Source: Phycisphaeraceae bacterium (lineage in GTDB: Bacteria > Planctomycetota > Phycisphaerae > Phycisphaerales > Phycisphaeraceae). From it: DNA of 60,194 nt. Shown in pieces: positions 17,096 to 27,800 of the stretch. The stretch spans positions 1 to 60,194 of the forward strand of contig JADLFV010000075.1 of assembly GCA_020849625.1 (NCBI GenBank), in the 5' to 3' direction. Below the pieces are notes generated by a model, which saw only the letters and a list, made by a program, of their open reading frames with translations, was not told where the DNA came from and did no database searches. How positions within the stretch are numbered: position 1 is the stretch's first letter; the number at the start of each line of letters is the position of its first letter. The translations under genes were made by a program, and so were the position numbers.

Positions 17096-18451
17096 GTGAC
17101 TGAATCGCACCCTGATCGCAACGCTGCCCCCAATGCCGGCACGTCCCGCCGCCAGTTCCTCGTGCAAAGCGCCGCCGTCGCCGGTGCCGCCGCCATGCTC
17201 GGCGCCTGCGCGGGCACAGGCTCCGGGCGCATCGGCCTGGCCTCATCGGAGCGCGCTCCCAAGGCCTTGCCGCGCGTCCCCCTGGCTGAAAACGAGCCCA
17301 TCCGCATCGGCCTGATCGGACCCGGCGGCATGGGCACCGGCCACGTCAACGCCATGCTCAACGCCAAGCAGAAGGCCACCGTCAATCTACAACTGGTCGC
17401 TCTCTGCGACGTCTGCCAGCCGCGCATGGACAAGGCCCTGGCCGCCTGCGCCGAGAAGCAGCCCGAGGTGAAGGTTGACACCTACGCCCGCCACGAAGAC
17501 CTGCTGGCCCGCGATGACATTCATGCCGTGCTCATCGCCACCCCCGAGCACTGGCACGCCCAGCACGTCATTGACGCCGTCGCCGCCGGCAAGGATGTCT
17601 ATTGCGAGAAGCCCATGACGTTGAACCTGCCGGACGCCCTGCGTGTGCGCCAGGCGGTGCTGGCCAATCCCGATCTGATCGTGCAGATCGGCACCCAGCA
17701 GATGATGCGGCCCAAGTTTTCCGCCGCCCGCAAGCTCATCGCCGACGGCGTCATCGGCAAGCCGACCTTCAGCCAGACCAGCTACTGTCGCAACTCCCAC
17801 GATGGTGAATGGCTCTACAAGATCGATCCCGCCTGGGATCCGACCAGCAACCTCGACTGGGATCGCTGGTGCGGACCGGCTGGCAAACATGATTACAGCC
17901 CCGAGCTGTACATTCAATGGCGGCGCTATCGCGACTTCTCCACCGGCATCGTCGGCGACCTGCTGGTCCACGTCATGACGCCCATCATGTACGCACTCGA
18001 TGTCGGCTGGCCCACCCGCGTCACAGCCTCCGGCGGCCACTATGTCTTCCCCGACATGGAAAACCATGACCAGGTCAACCTCACCGTCGAGTTCGAGACC
18101 GGCCACACCATGATCGTGGCCGGCTCGGTCTGCAATGAGACCGGCCTGGAAGTGATGATCCGCGGACACAGGGCCAACATCAACCTCGGCGGCGACGACT
18201 GCGTCATGAAGCCCGAGCGCGTCTTCGTCGATGACGTCGATGAGCAGCAGATCGCCTCGCCCGACATCGGCAGCGATCATGAAGCCCTGCGCCACGACTG
18301 GTACCACAGCATCCGCACCCGCCAGCCCAACCGCAGCCAGGTCGAGCTGGCCACCCAGGTCATGGTCATCGTCGATCTGGCCACGCGCTCGATGTGGGAA
18401 GGCCACGCCTACCGCTTCGATCCGAAAACGCTGACCGCCCGCGCGGTTTGA
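17096..18451 (+). CDS. TAT-exported Gfo/Idh/MocA oxidoreductase
   Basis: 451 residues. The N-terminus has a twin-arginine motif SRRQFL and then a lipobox-like LGACAG, so it is probably an exported lipoprotein. The Rossmann motif GLIGPGGMGTGHV follows near residue 79, then DIHAVLIATPEHWHAQHV and CEKPMTLNL, the nucleotide-binding and catalytic-lysine region of the family. Members oxidise or reduce sugars, inositols or glycosides with NAD(P). GTG at 17096 is preceded by GAAGGAG. Substrate unknown; the neighbouring DUF1080 gene points to 3-keto sugar formation. Confidence 0.9.
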   Translation: MTESHPDRNAAPNAGTSRRQFLVQSAAVAGAAAMLGACAGTGSGRIGLASSERAPKALPRVPLAENEPIRIGLIGPGGMGTGHVNAMLNAKQKATVNLQLVALCDVCQPRMDKALAACAEKQPEVKVDTYARHEDLLARDDIHAVLIATPEHWHAQHVIDAVAAGKDVYCEKPMTLNLPDALRVRQAVLANPDLIVQIGTQQMMRPKFSAARKLIADGVIGKPTFSQTSYCRNSHDGEWLYKIDPAWDPTSNLDWDRWCGPAGKHDYSPELYIQWRRYRDFSTGIVGDLLVHVMTPIMYALDVGWPTRVTASGGHYVFPDMENHDQVNLTVEFETGHTMIVAGSVCNETGLEVMIRGHRANINLGGDDCVMKPERVFVDDVDEQQIASPDIGSDHEALRHDWYHSIRTRQPNRSQVELATQVMVIVDLATRSMWEGHAYRFDPKTLTARAV

Positions 18452-18457
18452 TGGGCG

Positions 18458-19519
18458 ATGCCGCTGACGATGGCGCTCAATGCGATGGGGACGCGCTTCG
18501 AGCTGGTGCTGGCCGGCGACGATGAAGCCCACCTGCGCGCCGCCGGCCAAGCTGCCCTGTCTGAAATCGAGCAGTGCCATCGGCGCTTCAACCTCTTTAC
18601 ACCCGGAAGCTGGCTGAACACCATCAACCGTCGGGCGGCACAACAACACGTGCCGCTCGACGATCTAACATTCGATCAGTTGCAGACCGCGCAGCTCGTG
18701 CATCGCCAGTCACAGGGCGCCTTCGACATCACCATTGCACCATTGATGCGGGCCTGGGGCTTCCACGGCCCCCCGGAAGTTGTCCCGGAAGTGGATGAAC
18801 GCGCCATCGCCGCTGCCCGTGCCTGCGTGGGCATGCAGCATGTGCATCTGCATCCCGATCCCCTCCGGCCTCGGGAGCCACAGTTGACTAACTCCCTCTC
18901 CCCCCGGGAGAGGGCTGGGGTGAGGGCCGATTGTTCCTGTGCAACAACATCAACGCACGCACCGGGTAATCCGCCCTCACCCTGCCCTCTCCCACCCCCG
19001 GAAAGGGGAGCGGGTTCAAAAACCGTCTGGTTTGATATGCCCGGTATCACGCTCGACCTGGGCGCGATCGCCAAAGGTTTCGCCATTGAACAGGCGATGG
19101 CTGTGCTGCGCGAGTCGGGCATCACCTGCGCCCTGCTGCACGGCGGAACCAGCACGGTCGCGGCCATCGGCGCTCCGCCGGGTCAGGACGGCTGGCACGT
19201 GGCCCTGAATGTGCCGGGTGGTCAGCGGCCGACGATCTGTCTGCGCGACCAGGCGATGTCGGTCTCGGCGCCGCACGGGCGCAGCATCGAGCGCGACGGC
19301 CACAGGTTCGGCCACGTGCTCGATCCGCGCAGCGGTCGGCCTGCTACCTGCGCCGCCTGTGCCGCGGTCATCGGCCCCAGCGCCACGCTGGCCGACGCCT
19401 GGTCCACCGCCCTGCTGGTGCTCGGCCACCGCCCTGATACCATGCCGGGTGAGCTGCGCGAATGGTTCCCGGATTCGGCAACCTCTGAACACGTTGGCAC
19501 GGAGGGCATTGCCCCATGA
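18458..19519 (+). CDS. apbE: ApbE-like FAD:protein FMN transferase with in-frame repeat insert
   Basis: ApbE proteins attach FMN to Thr/Ser of partner flavoproteins. Family features seen: MGTRFELVLAG at the start, FNLFTPGSWLN, GAFDITIAPLMRAWGF, then LDLGAIAKGFAIEQA, LLHGGTSTVAAIG and the C-terminal LADAWSTALLVLG. About residues 143-187 (nucleotides 18888-19013) are encoded by a CCCTCTCCC-word palindrome read in frame as a proline/arginine-rich loop, absent from the family. No frameshift results, so the protein may still fold. It follows the oxidoreductase gene by 6 bases and overlaps the next by 4, in an apparent operon. Confidence 0.85.
   Translation: MPLTMALNAMGTRFELVLAGDDEAHLRAAGQAALSEIEQCHRRFNLFTPGSWLNTINRRAAQQHVPLDDLTFDQLQTAQLVHRQSQGAFDITIAPLMRAWGFHGPPEVVPEVDERAIAAARACVGMQHVHLHPDPLRPREPQLTNSLSPRERAGVRADCSCATTSTHAPGNPPSPCPLPPPERGAGSKTVWFDMPGITLDLGAIAKGFAIEQAMAVLRESGITCALLHGGTSTVAAIGAPPGQDGWHVALNVPGGQRPTICLRDQAMSVSAPHGRSIERDGHRFGHVLDPRSGRPATCAACAAVIGPSATLADAWSTALLVLGHRPDTMPGELREWFPDSATSEHVGTEGIAP
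18888..19013. repeat. CCCTCTCCC-word palindrome, copy 2 (inside apbE)
   Basis: Left arm CTAACTCCCTCTCCCCCCGG to GTGAGGGCCG; right arm GCCCTCACCCTGCCCTCTCC to GGGGAGCGGGTT. Same family and arm order as 5288-5408. Both arms and the loop stay open in the apbE frame. Confidence 0.85.
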
Positions 19520-20760
19520 CCGCAACCGATCGACGAACGTTTCTCATGCAGGCCGGCGGCACGGTCGCAGCCATGATGATGTTCCACGAACTGGCCTGGG
19601 CTGAGGAGGCAAAACTCAGCGGCGAAGTGACGGTCGCCATCATCGGCATGGGCCAGCAGGGTCGGGCCATGGCTGGCGAATTGCAGAAGATCGCCGGCGT
19701 GAAAATTGCCGCCATCTGCGATGTCGATCCCGGCCGGCTGCGCTCCGGCGCCCGCCGCGTGGCGGACGTCGCCCAGTTCGACGAGCCGCGGAAGTTGCTG
19801 GATGAGGCCAAAGACGTGCAGGCGGTTTTCGTCGCCACGCCCACGCATGAGCACCGCGCGATCGTGCAGGACGCCGTCGCGGCCGGCAAGCACGTCTATT
19901 GCGAAGCGCCGCTGGCCTCCACCGTCGAAGACTGTCAGGCCATCGCCGCCGCCGCACGCGGGGCATCGACCGTCTGCGCGGCCGGCCTCTTGGCACGCAG
20001 CAATCCGGTGTATCAATTGGCCCGCTCCTTCTTCCGCTCCGATGCCTTGCGCGATCTGGCTGCCATGCGGGCCCAGTCCAATCAGAAAAACTCCTGGCGC
20101 GTGCCCGCTCCCGACAAGTCCCGCGAACGGGCCCTCAACTGGAAGCTCGATCCCAAGCACTCCATCGGCCTGGCCGGCGAACTGGGCACGCACCAGTTCG
20201 ATGTCTTCCACTTCTTCCGCGATGTCTATCCGACTTCCATCCAGGGCCGCGGCGCGATCATGGTCCACAAGGACGGCCGCGAGATTCACGACACCGTGGC
20301 TGCCCTGCTCGCTTTCGACGACGGCTCGGTCCTGGAGTACGGCTCGACGCTCGGCAACTCCTTTGAAGCGACCAATGAGGTGTTCTTCGGCTCCAATGCC
20401 GCCATCAAGCTGGCCTGGACCCACGGCTGGATGTTCAAGGAAGCCGACGCCCCCACCCTCGGCTGGGAAGTCTATGCCAACCGCCAGCGCTTCGGCAACG
20501 AAGAAGGCATCACGCTCATCGCCGACGCCACCCAACTGGCCGCACAGGGCAAACTGGAAACCGGCGTCGGCTTACCGAATCCGCCGCTCTACTACGGCCT
20601 GGCGGACTTCCTCAAGAGCGTCACCGAGAAACAACCCCCCGTCACCACCTTCGACGAAGCCGCCCGCGCCAGCACTATCGGCATCCTCACCGACCAGGCC
20701 ATCCGCAGCGGCGAAACGGTCGCGATCGATCCGCAGTTGCTCAAGGTGACGTCGAGTTGA
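19516..20760 (+). CDS. TAT-exported Gfo/Idh/MocA oxidoreductase (second)
   Basis: 414 residues. TAT motif DRRTFL with a hydrophobic core and an AWAEE cleavage region, then VAIIGMGQQGRAMAG (Rossmann), DVQAVFVATPTHEHRAIV and KHVYCEAPLAS, where the usual catalytic EKP is replaced by EAP. The loss of this lysine, if real, would change or abolish classical catalysis. It begins at the ATGA overlap with apbE, so the genes are coupled. It is only distantly related to the protein encoded at 17096. Confidence 0.88.
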   Translation: MTATDRRTFLMQAGGTVAAMMMFHELAWAEEAKLSGEVTVAIIGMGQQGRAMAGELQKIAGVKIAAICDVDPGRLRSGARRVADVAQFDEPRKLLDEAKDVQAVFVATPTHEHRAIVQDAVAAGKHVYCEAPLASTVEDCQAIAAAARGASTVCAAGLLARSNPVYQLARSFFRSDALRDLAAMRAQSNQKNSWRVPAPDKSRERALNWKLDPKHSIGLAGELGTHQFDVFHFFRDVYPTSIQGRGAIMVHKDGREIHDTVAALLAFDDGSVLEYGSTLGNSFEATNEVFFGSNAAIKLAWTHGWMFKEADAPTLGWEVYANRQRFGNEEGITLIADATQLAAQGKLETGVGLPNPPLYYGLADFLKSVTEKQPPVTTFDEAARASTIGILTDQAIRSGETVAIDPQLLKVTSS

Positions 20761-20771
20761 AAACGAAATGC

Positions 20772-20952
20772 GCCACGAAGAGAAATACATTGAACCGCAG
20801 AGACGCAGAGGACACAGAGAGGAATTGCCTCAAAACAAAACAAGAAAACAGAAGATGGATCATATTCATTACTCCGTTTTTGATTGCGTTCTATTCCACT
20901 GCCTTCCTCTGCGTCCTCTGCGACTCTGCGGTTCAATTCTTCGTGCTTTCGT
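20772..20952. repeat. CGCAGAG-word palindrome, copy 3, with outer CCACGAAG arms
   Basis: TGAACCGCAGAGACGCAGAG on the left and CTCTGCGACTCTGCGGTTCA on the right are complementary. An additional outer pair, GCCACGAAG and CTTCGTG/CTTTCGTG, flanks them. The loop of about 80 bases is AT-rich. This is the longest of the three copies. Confidence 0.85.
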
Positions 20953-20982
20953 GACTGATCCGATTATGATAGGAATTGATCC

Positions 20983-21744
20983 ATGCAACCGTCCATCCTC
21001 CGATCTCAGGGCCTCGGCGCACGCATCGGTCTTAGCCTGATCGTGCTCTCGCTGCTGGGTGGACTGGGCATCAGCGGCTGGTATATGGCCTTGCATCACG
21101 AAAACCGCGACGAGCGACCCGGTCTGACCATGACCGATATCGTCGGCCACTATCACGGCGTCAACGCGCCGTCACCCCTGCTCGAAGCGATCAACAATCA
21201 TCACCCCGAAGATCTTCCCGACGAAGCGCGTCAAGCGCTGCTCGACTGGCTGCGGGGCAATCGTATCAGCGAAGACTACGATCGCCTCGACCTGGGCATG
21301 ATGGCCCCGGCTGAGATCATGGCGGACCATTGCCTTGCCTGTCACAGCCGCCAGAGCAGCGGGCCTGATGCGTATCCCGATCTGCCGCTGGACTACTGGG
21401 ACGACGTGCGGGCCGTGGCTTACTCGCGCGACATTCGCCCGGTGGATCTCAAGGTGCTGGCTGCCTCCGCTCACACGCACGCCATCTCTTTGGCGATGAT
21501 GGCCCTGGCCGGGGGCGGACTGCTGCTGCTGACCCGATGGCCGCGCGTTCTGGTCAATCTGCTGCTGATGTTGATCGGGCTGGGGCTGGCGGTTGACCTG
21601 GCCTGCTGGTGGATCGCGCGGGTCAGCGCCGCGGCGGTGCCGGTGCTGGTGGCGGCTGGATTCGTGTTCGCTGGTTGCCTGGCGTTGAGCCTGCTGCTGG
21701 TGCTGGCGGACCTGTGGTGGCCACATCGGGCAGAAAAAGGCTGA
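20983..21744 (+). CDS. membrane protein with one CxxCH haem-binding motif
   Basis: 253 residues. One N-terminal membrane helix (about 14-36), an extracytoplasmic part of about 120 residues containing HCLACHS (a c-type haem attachment site near residue 118), then a conserved-looking SAHTHAISLAMMALAGG and three more hydrophobic helices to the C-terminus. I do not recognise a named family; the layout suggests a small membrane cytochrome or a sensor-like haem protein. It follows the exported flavin-transferase/oxidoreductase operon, with a palindrome between them, so an electron-transfer link is possible but unproven. Confidence 0.7.
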   Translation: MQPSILRSQGLGARIGLSLIVLSLLGGLGISGWYMALHHENRDERPGLTMTDIVGHYHGVNAPSPLLEAINNHHPEDLPDEARQALLDWLRGNRISEDYDRLDLGMMAPAEIMADHCLACHSRQSSGPDAYPDLPLDYWDDVRAVAYSRDIRPVDLKVLAASAHTHAISLAMMALAGGGLLLLTRWPRVLVNLLLMLIGLGLAVDLACWWIARVSAAAVPVLVAAGFVFAGCLALSLLLVLADLWWPHRAEKG

Positions 21745-21867
21745 AATCCTTCAAAACACAGCGGTTTTGGCAGGGTTATTGGCCCTGGCCGCCAAACCCG
21801 GCTGTCTATCTGGTCGATGTTAATTGTCAGGGTGGGTTCTGCTCCGCTTCCACGAAAGCAACCGGAG

Positions 21868-24800
21868 ATGTTCCCCCGAGGCGCCTTGGTCATCGTGAAA
21901 AAGTTCATCCTCATCTTCAGCGCCGCCGCGCTGCTGTCGGTCGCCGCCTACGCTGAACCGCGCGGCGGCAACGTGGTGGCTGGTGACGCATCGTGGCAGG
22001 ACCTCGGCCGCAAGTTCATCGTCAACCAGACTACCGACCGCGCCATCATCAACTGGCAGAGCTTCGGCATCGACGCCGACCAGGTCGTGCGCTTTGGCGC
22101 TGCCTCGGCTCGCAGCGCCATCCTCAACCGCGTCACCGGCGGCGACCTGTCGCGCCTCGACGGCCGCCTGGTGGGCAACGGCCAGGTGTTCCTCATCAAC
22201 CCGGCCGGTGTCATCGTCGGCCCCGGCGGCCGCATCGACGTGGCGGGCTTCACGGCTTCCACGCTCGACGTCAACAACAACCGCTTCATGGCTGGCGGCG
22301 ACCTGCTGTTCCGCGGCGACTCCTCGGCTGCGATCATCAACCAAGGTTCGATCAATGCCACTTCCGGGGGCGGGGGTGTGATTCTCATCGCTCAGCGCGT
22401 GGACAACCTCGGAAACATCACGGCCCCCAACGGCACGGTCGGCATGGCGGCCGGCAGCGCGGTGCTGCTGATGCAGGATGGCGATGATCGTCTGGCGGTG
22501 CGCCTCGGCATCGACGACGCCTCGCTGAACAACGCGGGGCTGATCGAAGCGGCGGCCGCGGAACTCAAAGCGGCCGGCGGCAACGTCTATGCCCTGGCCA
22601 TCAACAACGGCGGCGTCATCCGCGCCACCGGCGTCACCCACCGCGACGGCCGCGTCATCCTCGATGCATCCACCGGCGCTACGCAGCACAGCGGAACCAT
22701 CGAAGCTGCCGGCGGACAGGTGCGCGTCCTGGGCGATCAGGTCACGCTCACCTCCGGAAGTTCGATCGACGTCTCCTCCACTTCTTCCGGGGGCGGGGTG
22801 GGGACCATCCTCATCGGCGGCGACTATCACGGCGACAACCCGCTGATCCACAACGCCCGGAACACGCTCGTCGATTTCGGCGCTACGATCCACGCCGACG
22901 GCGGCGACGGCAAGGTCGTCGTCTGGGCTGATGATGCCACCCGCTTCGGCGGCCACATCAGCGCCCGCGGCGGTGACATCGTCAAAGATGGCGGGTTCGT
23001 GGAAGTCTCCGGCAAACAGACGCTCACCTTCCGCGGCAGCGTCGATGTCACGGCCCCCACTTCCGGGGGAACGCCCGGCTCGCTGCTGCTGGACCCCGAG
23101 AACATCACCATCGCCAGCGGTGTCGGCGTCAGCCCGCCCTCCGGCGACTGGAGCACGCGCGATGTGGCCAACAACATCACCATCTACGAGGACGACCTGG
23201 AAGCCTTCGTCGGCGTCCTCTACGTCTCGGCTGACAACAACCTCACCATCCAGAACCTCGCCGACGATGAATTGACCCTCCAGGCCACCGAAGCCAGCTT
23301 CATGGCCAACAACGAAGTCGGCCTCACCAGCCAGGGCGGCGTGGTGATGAACGACCTGGCCGACACCATCCGCATGACCGCGCCCGGGGCACGCATCACC
23401 TTCCAGGGCGGCCAGCTTTCCGGCGTCGGCACACGCAGCGCTTCGATCGACATCGGCAACGTCGTGACCAATGGTGGGGATGTCCGCCTGCTGGTCAAAC
23501 GCGCCAGCGCCGCCCTGCCCATCTACTGCCAGGACATCACCACCAGCGGCGGCGACTTCATCGTCGATCGCATCGACCTGGCCAACTCCAACAACGTCAA
23601 CTTCACTTCCGAGGGCCTGATCAGCACCGGCGGCGGCGACGTGGCGGTGTCACTGGTCGGCAACATCAACATCACCGCCGGCATCAGCCTCGGGGCCGGC
23701 ACCCTCAGCTTCTCCGGCACCAACACCAACCTCAGCTCCGCCATCACCGCCACCGGCGACGTCACCATCAGCTCCGTGCTCAACTTCTCGGCCGGTTCCT
23801 CCATCAGCACCGACGGCTCGATCACTTTCACCAGCACCGCCAACATGAATGCCGGCGGGTCGCTCACCTTGTCGGCCACCGACTTCAACTTCCAGAACAC
23901 CTTCACCGGCAATGCCGGCTCACTCACCCTGCGCCCCAACACCGTGGCCGGCAACATGACCATCAATGCCGCCACTTTCGCCAATCTCAGCGGGTTCTCC
24001 TCCGTCACCCTCGGCCGCGCCGACGGCACCGGCACCGCCACCCTCACCGGCGCCATCGCCATCAGCGATCCGTTCGCACTGATCATGGGCGGCGCCGGCG
24101 GAACCATCAATCAGACCGGCTCCATCACCGGCTCCGACGACGCCTCCATCACCTTCACCGCCGGCGGCTTCATCAACATCGGCGACACCATCGACGTTCC
24201 GGCCGGCCTCACCTTCACCGCGCCCAGCATCAACATCAATTCCGCCATCGATGCCGGCGTCGGCAGCGTCACGTTCACCGTCGGCTCGCTCGCTTTCACC
24301 GATGACCTGGCCGGCGACGGGGCACTGACCATCCAGCCTTACAACGTCGCCGCCGACATCACCATCAACGCCAACACATTCCTCAACATCAGCGGCTTCT
24401 CCAGCTACACCATCGGCCGCGCTGATGGCACCGGCACCGCCACCATCTCCGGCGCACTGGCCATTGCCGATCCGCTCACCGTGCGCATGGGCGGCGCCGG
24501 CGGAACCATCAACCAGACCGGCACCGTCACCGGCTCCGACGATGCCGCCATCACCTACACCGCCGGGGCATCCATCAGCATCAGCGACAGCCTCGACGTG
24601 CCCGCCGGTGTCACGCTCACCGCGCCCACCTCCGTCTCCATCAGCGGTGATATCGACGGCGGCGCGGGCGATGTCAGCATCACCACCAACAGCATCGCCC
24701 TCACCGGATCCCTGGCCGGGGCCGGCTCACTGTCGCTCATCCCTTCCACTGCGTCCACCACCATCGGCCTGGGCGACGGCGCGGCCGGCTCGTTCAACCT

Positions 24801-27800
24801 CACTTCCACCGAAATCGCCAACCTCACCGACGGCTTCAGCGCCATCACCATCGGCCACGCCTCCGGCTCCGGCGACATCGATATTCGCAATGCCGCTTTC
24901 AACGATCCACTGACCATCCGCACGCCCACCAGTGACGGCGACGTCACCATCAACGGCGCACTGTCCACCACCGGCGATGTCAACATCACCACCGGCGACA
25001 CGCTCACCATCGCGGCCGCCGGCTCGATCAGCTCCGGCGGCGGCGACGTCACGCTCAACGCCGACGGCGCAGGCACCGGCAGCGGCGCCATCATCGCACG
25101 CGGTCCCATCATCACCAGCGGCGGGGACATCAGCTTCCTCGACAACACCTACCTCGCGGCCGACCTCGACACGTCCAACGGCTCAGGCGCCGGCGGCGAC
25201 ATCGACTTCAACGCACAGGTGCTGCTCTACAGCGGCGCCGGCATCACCATCGACACCACCGGCGGTTCCGGGGGCAGCGATGGCGATGTCACCTTCGCCG
25301 GTCTGCTCGACTCGGCCAACGATTACACGCTGGTCAACGACACCACCCGCACCTGGCTGGCCGCCCTGGCCCATGCCGACTTCGGTGACGGCGATGACGA
25401 CGGCGACACCTATCTGGCCACCGTCACCAGCGCGTTGGAAAACGCCATCGTGGTCAGCACCGCCAACGGCAGCTCGGTCTGGCTGGGCGGCTCCGACACT
25501 GACACCGAAGGCGAATGGCGCTGGGTCACCGGGCCTGAAGGTCTGGAAGAAGGCGGCGCGGGCCGCCAGTTCTGGCAAGGCGCCGCGGCCGGCAGCGCGG
25601 TGGGCGGCGCGTACGAGAACTGGAACGGCGGCGAACCCAATAACTCCGGCAACGAGGACGCCCTCCAGGGCGGCTTCACCGCGCAGGGATACTGGAACGA
25701 CCTGCCCACCAACTCCAGCGCGCTCTACTACATCAAAGAGACCAACGCGGCCGCCACCGCCCTGACCATCAACGGCGGCAACGTCAACTTCAACGCGGCC
25801 GTCGGCTCCAACAAAGCCCTGGCTTCGCTCGATGTCAACGCCAGCGGCAATCTCACCACCGCGGCCGCCGTCACGGTCGAAGGCGCGTTCGCTCATGATG
25901 GTGCGGGCAGCGCCAGTCTCGGCGGTGATATCACCAGCACTTCCGGGGATGGAAGCATCACGCTCAATCGCGCCGCGACTCTGACCACAGCGATCGAACT
26001 GTCCGCAGCTTCCATCACCACGACCGCCGCCATCACCGCCGCCGCCCACAACCTCACGCTCACCACCGACAGCCTCGCTCTCGGAGCTTCGGTCAGCGGC
26101 AGCGCGGACCTGACCATTCAGCCGCTCTCCGCCGCCACCACCATCGCCCTCGGCAGCGCCTCGACCGGCACCTTGAAGCTCAACGACGCTGAGTTAGCTC
26201 GCCTGACCGACGGCTTCAATCACATGTACATCGGCAAGTCCGATGCCGGCAACATCGAGGCCGGCGCGTGGACCACTGACAACCCGCTTGAGTTGATTAC
26301 TGCCGGCAACGTCGCCATCAATGGTGCGCTCAGCGTCACCACCAACGGGCTGACCATCGACAGCGACGGCACCGTCACCCAGTCCGCCGCCATCAGCACC
26401 GACGCCCTGCTGCTGCTGGGCGCGGGCACCTTCACGCTTACCAACACGAGCAACGCCGTCGATCGCATCGCTGCCGACCTCACCGGCGGAAGCCTCAGCT
26501 TCGTCAACGGCACCGATCTTTCCGTCGGCTCGGTTTACGGCACTGATGGCGTGACCAACACCGCCGGCTCGGTCACCATCGTCACCACCGGCGATCTGAC
26601 GCTCGATGAAGCGGTCACCGCTTCCGGGGGCGTGGTGCTCTCGACCACCGGCAGTTTCATTAACAACGTGGGCGCGGCCGCGATCGATCCGGGCGCGGGA
26701 CGCTTCCTGCTCTACTCGGTTAAACCGGCCGACAACACGCTCAACGGCCTGGCCTCCGACGGGCACCTCTACAACCGCGCCTATGCCGCCAACCCGCCGG
26801 CCTCCATCACGCAACTCGGCGACCTGCTGATCTACTCCTATCAGCCCACGCTCACCTTCACCGCCGACGACAAGTCCAAGACCTACGGCGACGCCAATCC
26901 CGCTCTGACCTACGCTGTCAGCGGGCTGGTCAACGGCGATGTCATCGGCGATGCGGTCACCGGCGCTCCTGCGTTGTCCACGGTCGCGGCTGGAAGTGAT
27001 GCCGGCACGCACGCCATCACCATCGCCGCCGGCACACTCGCCAGCGATATGGGTTATGCCCTCGCATTCGTCAATGGCGAGCTGACCATCAACAAGGCGG
27101 CCCTGACCATCACCGCCGACGATGCCGTCCGTCTCTACGGCGCGGCCAACCCCGCCTTCACCGCGACTTATACCGGCCTGGTCAACGGCGATGCCTCCAC
27201 CGTCGTCACCGGCCTGACGATCACAACCGCCGCGACGGCCGGCAGTGACGTCGGCACGTACAACATCGTTCCTGCCGCAGCGACGGCCACCAACTATGAC
27301 ATCACGTTCGTCAACGGCACGCTCACCATCAACAAGGCGGCGCTGACCATCACTGCCGACGATTTCAGCCGCGCTTACGGGGCCGCCAATCCCACCTTCA
27401 CCGCCAGCTACAGCGGTCTGGTTGCCGGCGACGATGAATCGGCCGTCAACGGCCTGACGCTCACCACATTGGCCACCCCCGCCAGCGCCCGCGGCACGTA
27501 CGCCATCACCGCCGCCGGCGCCACCGCCACCAACTACGACATCACGCTGGTCAACGGCACGCTCACCGTCACCCGCGCTCCGTTGACGATCACCGTCGCC
27601 GACAAGACTCGCGTCTATGGTTCAGCCAACCCCGCCTTCACCGCCGGTTACAGCGGCCTGGTCAACGGCGACACCGCCGCGGTCGTCACCGGCCTGACCC
27701 TGGCCAGCAGCGCCACCGCCGCTAGTGATGTGGGCAATTACGCCATCACAGGCTCCGGCGCCACCGCGAACAACTACATCATCAGTTACGTCAATGGCTC

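Noticed and set aside
25321..25750. C-type lectin domain of TpsA as a target of a diversity-generating retroelement
   Set aside because: There is no reverse transcriptase, no template repeat and no adenine-biased variation nearby; the lectin domain is internal and not C-terminal.
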